Shown: positions 1-5,228 of the stretch, piece after piece
Position numbering within the stretch: the stretch's first letter is position 1
Layout: the number at the start of each line of letters is the position of its first letter
Made by a program: the position numbers and the translations under genes
From: an uncultured Eubacterium sp.
GTDB lineage: Bacteria; Bacillota; Clostridia; Lachnospirales; Lachnospiraceae
Direction of reading: 5' to 3'
NCBI GenBank assembly: GCA_905236225.1
Contig: CAJOPM010000100.1
Coordinates: 1-6,436 of the forward strand
DNA length: 6,436 bases
The notes under the pieces: generated by a model
What the model was told of the DNA's origin: nothing
Database searches by the model: none
Seen by the model: only the letters and a program-made list of their open reading frames with translations

Positions 1-37
1 AATTAGGGAACAAAAATACATCAGTTGACGAGGGATA
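1..37 (+). promoter_or_regulatory. Leader with pilM ribosome binding site
   Basis: This short stretch ahead of pilM contains a Shine-Dalgarno-like GAGGG at 30-34. It lies 3 nt before the ATG at 38 and 9 nt before a second in-frame ATG at 44. The spacing to 38 is short and that to 44 is more usual, so translation may really begin at 44. No promoter could be identified. TAG at 4-6 and TGA at 26-28 could end an upstream gene, but too little sequence is present to tell. Confidence 0.5.
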
Positions 38-1018
38 ATGAAAATGGCAAAAAGACTACTTGGAATGGATTTAGGGCATGATAGTATAAAAATTGCCCAG
101 GTAAACGGAGACAGAGTTGAAAAGACAGCGGTAGCATCAATTCCTGAGAACTATGTGCAAGGCAATCGCATTGTTTCGGAAGAGTCTATGGCGGAGTTTA
201 TTAAAGATACTCTAAAGGCTAATAATATGCACGCCGGTCAGGTCGCTTATGTTTTGGCTAATGAAAATGTATATACCAGAACTGTTGAAATGCCGGTTAT
301 GACTGCAGAACAACTAAGAATCAATCTGCCGTATGAATTCTCGGATTTTATATCAGATGAGCCGAGAAAATATATTTATGATTATGCTATGCTCTCCGAG
401 CCGAACGCTATTGACGAGTCTATGGAGTTAATGGGTGTAGCGGTTCAAAAAGAACATCTTGATTCAGTCAGATCATTTATAAAAAAAGCGGGGCTTAAGC
501 TTGTTAAGGCTGCTCCGACAATCAGTTCATATATTTCCCTTATCAGAGAAAATGCAGATCACGATAGAGAATATTGTATTTTGGATTTAGGACATAAGGC
601 AATCAGAATGCATATGTTTAACGGAGAAAGATATGAGGTAACCCGTATGCTTGATATCGGCTTATCTGCGCTTGATGCCGTAATTGCGGAGAATCTTAAT
701 ATAGATTTGCATCTTGCGCATACATATCTTATGACCAATTATGAGAATTGCCAGTTTGCAGACTACTGCATGAGCGCTTATGAGAATATTACGATGGAAC
801 TTCACAGGGCGCTTAATTTTTACAGATTTTCAAATCCGGATTCTAAATTAGAAAGTGTTTGGCTTGAAGGCGGCGGCATTATGATAAAACCGCTCAGAGA
901 AGAAATACAAAACTCGCTCGATCTTAACGTGCATCACGCAAAAGAGTTGTTAGCGCCGCAGATGATAGAAGATGGCGGATCAATATTTGTAAAAGCTATA
1001 GGTATTACGCAAGAATAG
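38..1018 (+). CDS. pilM: Type IV pilus assembly protein PilM (actin-like ATPase)
   Basis: PilM is a cytoplasmic FtsA/actin-fold protein that binds the cytoplasmic N-terminus of PilN and links the pilus alignment complex to the motor. Seen here: an N-terminal phosphate-1 loop (LLGMDLGHDSIK, about residues 7-18); a central segment with the family pattern of exposed-strand residues (TRTVEMP, then a YEFSDFI stretch where relatives have an alpha helix ending in IPF); a second phosphate loop (LDLGHKAI, 182-189); and a glycine-rich adenosine motif (WLEGGGI, 275-281). At 326 aa the length is close to the usual 340-370. Both phosphate loops carry DLGH where relatives usually have DIG followed by a small or hydroxyl residue. 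No membrane segment is present, as expected. The start at 38 is the longest; ATG 44 (MAKRLLG) has better spacing from the Shine-Dalgarno sequence. Identity is supported by fold motifs and by the pilN/O/B/T/C genes that follow. Confidence 0.93.
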   Translation: MKMAKRLLGMDLGHDSIKIAQVNGDRVEKTAVASIPENYVQGNRIVSEESMAEFIKDTLKANNMHAGQVAYVLANENVYTRTVEMPVMTAEQLRINLPYEFSDFISDEPRKYIYDYAMLSEPNAIDESMELMGVAVQKEHLDSVRSFIKKAGLKLVKAAPTISSYISLIRENADHDREYCILDLGHKAIRMHMFNGERYEVTRMLDIGLSALDAVIAENLNIDLHLAHTYLMTNYENCQFADYCMSAYENITMELHRALNFYRFSNPDSKLESVWLEGGGIMIKPLREEIQNSLDLNVHHAKELLAPQMIEDGGSIFVKAIGITQE

Positions 1019-1026
1019 ATAACATT

Positions 1027-1034
1027 GGGGGGAA
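1027..1034 (+). promoter_or_regulatory. Shine-Dalgarno supporting the TTG start of pilN
   Basis: A run of G residues followed by AA (GGGGGGAA) ends 6 nt before TTG 1041. This fixes the unusual TTG as the start: the next in-frame Met codon lies more than 100 codons downstream, beyond the membrane segment. Confidence 0.6.
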
Positions 1035-1040
1035 AAAGAT

Positions 1041-1769
1041 TTGGCTAACTTAACATTAACAAAAAAACAAAATTCAAAAAGCCATTTATCAAAGGGAAAA
1101 CTTCCGACAAAAAGATACATAAATCTTGCTGAGATAGAAGTTAATACTCTTGATAAAAAGACAGCGATAGCAGCCATTATTGTGATAATAGCAGGTGCTG
1201 TGATTTTTTCGATATACGGTGTGGCGGCAAGGTTTGCAAAGTTATATGATGAGCAGGCGCAAACGAACAAAGTGCAGCAGGAGCTAAATGAGGCTTATGA
1301 TACTTTGGCACAATATGATATGACTGAGGAAGAATATGCACATTATACATTTGCCGGAATGACAGATGAGGAATTGTCCCAGGTAGAAAGAGAGGAAGTA
1401 TTAGAGCTTTTAGATGAGACTGTAATAGGTAAATGTAAAGTAGAGTACTGGACAGTATCCGAAAATGTTTTAGAGCTTAGAATAGTAGACAGCACACTAA
1501 AAGCAATAAATGAAATTACCCGGGGAATTGATGCGCACGAGCTTGTAAGTTATACGACGGTTTCAACTGCGCAAAAAGAAGATGGCTCCGATTCAAGCGA
1601 AAAGGGCGTTACGGCAGATGTAGTAGTGCATCTTAACGGGCGCACTCACAGCTCTATATCATCTGATGAGGGCGTTAGTGAAGATGAGAGCAGCAGTTCT
1701 CTTACAGAGACCGTTAAGGATTTTTCAGGTAAAAATGCTATAGAAAATGGGGAGGTTGATGTAGAGTGA
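1041..1769 (+). CDS. pilN: PilN-like type IV pilus inner-membrane protein
   Basis: Predicted bitopic membrane protein in the PilN position directly after pilM. Residues 1-25 are Lys/Arg-rich and cytoplasmic. They are followed by YINLAEIE (26-33), which resembles the INLLP motif by which PilN docks into PilM. One hydrophobic helix spans about 41-63, then a coiled-coil-like segment rich in Gln/Glu/Leu runs 65-95. An alpha/beta domain at about 115-199 has the helix-strand pattern of the PilN ferredoxin-like fold. Residues 200-242 form an acidic, Ser-rich tail outside the membrane that looks disordered. At 242 aa it is longer than the typical 180-210 aa; the excess is the basic N-terminus plus the tail. 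Translation starts at TTG with a strong ribosome binding site, and the last 4 bp overlap the next gene. The sequence is divergent, so the assignment rests on order, topology and the INL motif; a PilN-equivalent specific to Firmicutes is the main alternative label. Confidence 0.83.
   Translation: MANLTLTKKQNSKSHLSKGKLPTKRYINLAEIEVNTLDKKTAIAAIIVIIAGAVIFSIYGVAARFAKLYDEQAQTNKVQQELNEAYDTLAQYDMTEEEYAHYTFAGMTDEELSQVEREEVLELLDETVIGKCKVEYWTVSENVLELRIVDSTLKAINEITRGIDAHELVSYTTVSTAQKEDGSDSSEKGVTADVVVHLNGRTHSSISSDEGVSEDESSSSLTETVKDFSGKNAIENGEVDVE
1749..1755 (+). promoter_or_regulatory. Shine-Dalgarno supporting the GTG start of pilO
   Basis: GGGGAGG inside the end of pilN lies 10 nt before GTG 1766. The GTG overlaps the pilN stop as GTGA, so pilO is probably translationally coupled to pilN. 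Confidence 0.7.
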
Positions 1770-2410
1770 AAGTACTTAGTCGCGAATTTACAACAAAAGA
1801 AAAAGTCTTAATAGCAATACTTGCGGCAATAATCTTAGTGCTTTGTTATTTTTGGGTTGTGGATTTCCCCGTAAGAAACGGAATAGAAGAAGCAAAGTCT
1901 CAAAGACAGTCTCTGGGTGTTGAGCTTGATGCCGTTAAAACAAAGATTAAAGGACTTGAGCAAATGCAATCAGAGCTTAATTCTTTGGGCAGTAGCGGGC
2001 GCGGCGGATATATGGCAAGTTATAATAACTCAAAAGCTGAAATTGCGGCGCTTAATGATATCTTATCAGATACCAAGGAGTATTTGGTATCATTCGATGA
2101 TCTTACCAGAGAAGGAGATCTGGTGCGTCGTGCTTTTACAATAGAGTTTACGACTAAAGGTTATTCGGCTGCAAAAAAGACTATTTTAAATCTTGAGAAT
2201 AGTGAATACAGATGTCGTATAGGTGATCTTAGCTGTGTAGTTGAAGATAAAGATTCATCGAATGTGGATCTTAAGAAATGGAAAGGCGATATTAAAGTAT
2301 CGGCCACGGCGACATTTTATGAGACAATGGTTGGCGGTGTTGAAGATGAAGGATTGCCTGCCGATGAGACTGAAAATGCGACAACAGATACGACTGCTGC
2401 GCAGGATTAG
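1766..2410 (+). CDS. pilO: PilO-like type IV pilus inner-membrane protein
   Basis: Second small bitopic protein, which fits PilO, the partner of PilN in the alignment complex. Seen: a short charged N-terminus (1-13, including TTKEK); one membrane helix at about 14-32; a coiled coil at about 38-70 (EEAKSQRQSLGVELDAVKTK onward); a Gly/Ser-rich hinge (GSSGRGG); then an alpha/beta domain at about 80-190. That domain has a central strand-helix unit (FTIEFTTKGYSAAKKTILNLE) matching the PilO pattern of a strand followed by a Y/F-containing helix, and a final strand (VSATATFYE) like the family's closing strand. Residues 192-214 form an acidic, Thr-rich tail (TENATTDTTAAQD). At 214 aa the length is normal for PilO. 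It starts with GTG overlapping the pilN stop. Sequence conservation is low across this family, so the call relies on topology, fold pattern and position between pilN and pilB. Confidence 0.8.
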   Translation: MKVLSREFTTKEKVLIAILAAIILVLCYFWVVDFPVRNGIEEAKSQRQSLGVELDAVKTKIKGLEQMQSELNSLGSSGRGGYMASYNNSKAEIAALNDILSDTKEYLVSFDDLTREGDLVRRAFTIEFTTKGYSAAKKTILNLENSEYRCRIGDLSCVVEDKDSSNVDLKKWKGDIKVSATATFYETMVGGVEDEGLPADETENATTDTTAAQD

Positions 2411-2415
2411 ATAAG

Positions 2416-2421
2416 AAGGAG
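2416..2421 (+). promoter_or_regulatory. Shine-Dalgarno supporting the TTG start of pilB
   Basis: AAGGAG lies 6 nt before TTG 2428, ideal spacing. The first in-frame ATG, at 2437, would be 15 nt away. Starting at 2437 would also place the initiator directly before the RLG of the first cyclic-di-GMP motif, so TTG 2428 is preferred. Confidence 0.8.
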
Positions 2422-2427
2422 ATTAAT

Positions 2428-4143
2428 TTGAAATACATGAGACTTGGCGAGCTTCTTACCTCAGCCGGCGTAATATCCGAAGAGGAACTTGAGAAGGGAC
2501 TCGCAATACAAAAAGAGACAAAAGAACGTCTTGGTGCGGCGCTTATAAATTCAGGTATTATTACCGAGATGGAGCTTATTGAAGCTTTGCAGATGCAGCT
2601 GGGTATTGAGTATGTTGATTTGACTAAGGTTAATATACCTGCAGAGCTTGCACAAACGCTGCCTAAGAATATAGCTAAGCAGTATCAGGTGGTTCCGGTA
2701 AGAGTGGTTGGTGATGAAATATATCTTGCCATGAGCGATCCGCTTAACTTCTATGCCTTAGAAGAAGCGAAGAAATCCGTCAAAAAAAGAGTGGTTCCGG
2801 TAGTATCAACAGCAGCTGCAATAGAACATGCTATTTCAGTTCTTTATTCCAATGAAGGTGCTGCTAAAGCTATAGAAGAGATGAAGCAGGAAGCCGGCCT
2901 TTATGATAAGACAGAAGTTTCCGCGGCATTTATCTCTAATCAGCTCGGAGAAGAGGGCGCAGATTCTGCTCCGGCAATCAGACTTGTTAATTCCATAATA
3001 GAAAGAGGAGTTATGGAAAGAGCAAGCGATATACATTTAGAACCACAGGAAGAGCAGATGAACATCAGACTCAGAGTGGACGGTATAATGCGTGATATAT
3101 TAAGCGTGCCAAAGGATTTGCAGGCTGCTGTAATATCGCGTATAAAAGTTATGGCAGGTATGGACATAGCCGAACATAATGTGCCGCTTGACGGGCGCTT
3201 TAATGTGCGCATCAAAGAAAGAGAAGTTGATCTTCGTATATCATCTCTTCCGACTATTTACGGAGAGAAGATAGTAGCAAGACTTCTTGATAAAGACAGA
3301 GACAGGATTAGCGTAGAACAGATTGGGCTAAGAGGCTCAGACCTTGAAAAATATAAAAAGATGATCAGAAGCAAAAATGGCGTTATCCTGATTGTAGGAC
3401 CTACCGGAAGCGGTAAGACGACAACTATGTATGCCATGATTGATGAGCTTAACAGACGAGAAGTTAATCTGGTTACGTTAGAAGATCCGGTAGAGTACAA
3501 TTTTGAGGGAGTCAATCAGGTTCAGATTAATGAAAAGGTTGGCATGACATTTGCTAACGGTCTTAGAGCAATACTTCGTCAGGATCCTGATATTATAGCA
3601 GTAGGAGAAATCAGAGACGGCGAGACTGCTGAGATAGCCATGAGATCTGCTATCACAGGACATCTCGTTTTATCTACAATTCACACCAGTGATTCCATAG
3701 GAACTATAGACAGACTGATAGATATTGGAGTAGATCCGTATATGGTATCATCAGGTCTTAGGGGGATTGTATCTCAAAGACTTGTTAGAAGAATTTGTCC
3801 TAAGTGTAGACGCTCTTATGAGCCCGATGAAGAGGAGCTTGATGAGATGAGGCTTGACCCTGCATTATTTAAGGACTCTGCGCCCGTTTTCTACAAAGGT
3901 GAAGGATGTCCGAATTGCTTTAATACCGGTTATAGCGGCCGTATCGGTGTATTTGAGATGCTTCCGATTACCGGCAAGGTAAGGAGTGCTATTGCATCAA
4001 GAATGGGACGCAGTGAAGTAGAGCAGATAATAAGAAACGAAGAGAAAGATTTTATTTCGCTTAGAGAAAATGCAATTAAATTGGTATTAGAGGGAGTTAC
4101 TACTACAGAAGAGGTAATGCGAGTCATTAATGAAGAGGATTAG
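2428..4143 (+). CDS. pilB: Type IV pilus extension ATPase PilB with MshEN c-di-GMP domain
   Basis: Hexameric cytoplasmic motor of the GspE/PilB family that drives pilin polymerisation through PilC. Domains in order: MshEN domain (about 1-135) with two tandem 24-residue cyclic-di-GMP motifs at 5-28 (R5 L6 G7, G14, L21, L25, Q28) and 34-57 (R34 L35 G36, G43, L50, L54, Q57), separated by 5 residues; linker to about 170; N2 domain with the RASDIHLEP signature; C-terminal ATPase. ATPase motifs: Walker A GPTGSGKT 324-331, Asp box LEDPVEY starting near 351, Walker B DPDIIAVGE 386-394, His box TGHLVLSTIHT 410-420. A tetracysteine zinc site is present (C457, C460, C494, C497), typical of PilB/GspE and absent from PilT. 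At 571 aa the length is normal. One oddity is VPLDGR (252-257) where most relatives have PQDGR. The TTG start is supported by AAGGAG. PilM and PilT in the same operon favour a pilus motor over a type II secretion GspE. Confidence 0.97.
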   Translation: MKYMRLGELLTSAGVISEEELEKGLAIQKETKERLGAALINSGIITEMELIEALQMQLGIEYVDLTKVNIPAELAQTLPKNIAKQYQVVPVRVVGDEIYLAMSDPLNFYALEEAKKSVKKRVVPVVSTAAAIEHAISVLYSNEGAAKAIEEMKQEAGLYDKTEVSAAFISNQLGEEGADSAPAIRLVNSIIERGVMERASDIHLEPQEEQMNIRLRVDGIMRDILSVPKDLQAAVISRIKVMAGMDIAEHNVPLDGRFNVRIKEREVDLRISSLPTIYGEKIVARLLDKDRDRISVEQIGLRGSDLEKYKKMIRSKNGVILIVGPTGSGKTTTMYAMIDELNRREVNLVTLEDPVEYNFEGVNQVQINEKVGMTFANGLRAILRQDPDIIAVGEIRDGETAEIAMRSAITGHLVLSTIHTSDSIGTIDRLIDIGVDPYMVSSGLRGIVSQRLVRRICPKCRRSYEPDEEELDEMRLDPALFKDSAPVFYKGEGCPNCFNTGYSGRIGVFEMLPITGKVRSAIASRMGRSEVEQIIRNEEKDFISLRENAIKLVLEGVTTTEEVMRVINEED

Positions 4144-4147
4144 GTGA
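4132..4147 (+). promoter_or_regulatory. Two possible pilT ribosome binding sites overlapping the pilB end
   Basis: GAAGAGGA (4132-4139, in the last codons of pilB) would serve GTG 4144 with about 5 nt spacing. AGGTGA (4142-4147, spanning the pilB stop) would serve ATG 4153 with 5 nt spacing. Either way pilT initiation is tied to pilB termination. Confidence 0.5.
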
Positions 4148-5196
4148 TTGCTATGACAATAGAAGAACTTGTAAAAAAGGCAAAGGAAGATAATGCATCT
4201 GATATCCATTTGATTTGTAATCTGCCGCCAAAATACAGAAAAGGCGGCAGACTTGAAAATATGGATGATATGCCTCTTACCTTTGAGGATTGCATTGATG
4301 CGGCAAAGTATCTGGCCGGCAAATATTATGACGAATATGAAGAAGTAGGCGAGCTTGATCTTTCGGGGGATTATGCTTCAAACAGATGCCGTGTTCATAT
4401 ATTTAAGCAGCAGGGCGTTCCGTCTATTGCGATTAGATTATTAAGTGAGACTATTCCTGATATATCCACATTAGGCTTGCCTCCGGCAGTTATGGATTTT
4501 ACAAAACTTCACAAAGGTATAGTGCTCGTGACCGGCGAGACAGGATCGGGTAAATCTACTACGCTTGCCGCACTGATTGATTGTATTAATCATACGAGAT
4601 ATGATCATATAGTGACGCTTGAAGATCCTATAGAGTATATTTATACACCTGATAAATGTGCAATTAATCAAAGGGAAGTAGGAAAAGATACCAAGAGCTT
4701 TGCAGCAGGTCTTAGGGCATCTCTTAGAGAGGATCCTAATGTTATTCTAATCGGAGAGATGAGAGATACACAGACGATAGAGACAGCAATAACGGCTGCA
4801 GAGACAGGACATCTTGTTTTTGGCACGCTTCATACCGGAAGCGCAGCTGATTCGGTTGATCGTATAGTGCAGGTATTTCCCGAAGGAGCGCAGCAGCAGA
4901 TTAGAATGCAGCTTTCTATGACGCTTGAGGCCGTTCTTACGCAGCAGCTTGTGCCAAGAAAATTAGGGGGCAGAGTCTTAGCTGCAGAACTTATGATTGT
5001 AACAGATGCTATAAGAAACTTAATTAGAAACGGTGATACCCCACAGATAGCAAATGCTGTTGCAACAAGCTCGGCTATTGGAGGACAGACTATGGATCAG
5101 GCTCTTAGCAAGCTTGTAAAGATGGGTATAATCGGAAGAGAAGATGCGATTCACTATGCAAAAGATGCTGAGTATGTTAAGAAACATGCAATCTAG
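4144..5196 (+). CDS. pilT: Type IV pilus retraction ATPase PilT
   Basis: Hexameric cytoplasmic ATPase that powers pilus depolymerisation and retraction. Seen: an N-terminal PAS-like domain with NASDIHL and LPPKYRKGGRLE (about 17-38), matching the PilT pattern ASDLHL...PP..R..G; a ELDLS segment; and RCRVHIFKQQG. ATPase core: Walker A GETGSGKS 131-138, Asp box LEDPIEY starting at 159, INQREVG, Walker B region DPNVILIGE 197-205, His box TGHLVFGTLHT 221-231. The retraction-specific AIRNLIR motif is at 289-295, and it and the absence of a tetracysteine site separate this protein from PilB. 350 aa is the usual PilT length (about 345-370). Walker A has Glu132 where Pro is common. The GTG start directly follows the pilB stop; ATG 4153 (MTIEELV) is an equally credible start and aligns better with typical PilT N-termini. 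The product is unrelated to the PIN-domain toxin sometimes also called PilT. Confidence 0.96.
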   Translation: MIAMTIEELVKKAKEDNASDIHLICNLPPKYRKGGRLENMDDMPLTFEDCIDAAKYLAGKYYDEYEEVGELDLSGDYASNRCRVHIFKQQGVPSIAIRLLSETIPDISTLGLPPAVMDFTKLHKGIVLVTGETGSGKSTTLAALIDCINHTRYDHIVTLEDPIEYIYTPDKCAINQREVGKDTKSFAAGLRASLREDPNVILIGEMRDTQTIETAITAAETGHLVFGTLHTGSAADSVDRIVQVFPEGAQQQIRMQLSMTLEAVLTQQLVPRKLGGRVLAAELMIVTDAIRNLIRNGDTPQIANAVATSSAIGGQTMDQALSKLVKMGIIGREDAIHYAKDAEYVKKHAI

Positions 5197-5212
5197 GTAA
5201 GCGAGACTAAAA

Positions 5213-5218
5213 AAGGGG
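5213..5218 (+). promoter_or_regulatory. Shine-Dalgarno for the TTG start of pilC
   Basis: AAGGGG ends 10 nt before TTG 5229. An in-frame TAA at 5208-5210 bounds the reading frame, and TTG 5229 is the only usable start codon between that stop and codon 26. GTG 5221 is out of frame with pilC. Confidence 0.6.
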
Positions 5219-5228
5219 ATGTGATTAT

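Noticed and set aside
980..1270. 96-aa minus-strand open frame across the pilM-pilN junction
   Set aside because: Antisense to the pilN membrane segment and no recognisable domain; its hydrophobic stretch is just the reverse complement of the AT-rich transmembrane codons.
1917..2144. 75-aa plus-strand open frame inside pilO
   Set aside because: Alternative frame within pilO, no ribosome binding site or motif, and pilO itself has the fold pattern expected at this position.
5197..5228. Possible terminator in the pilT-pilC gap
   Set aside because: The 32-nt gap has no inverted repeat followed by a T run; it contains only the pilC ribosome binding site.
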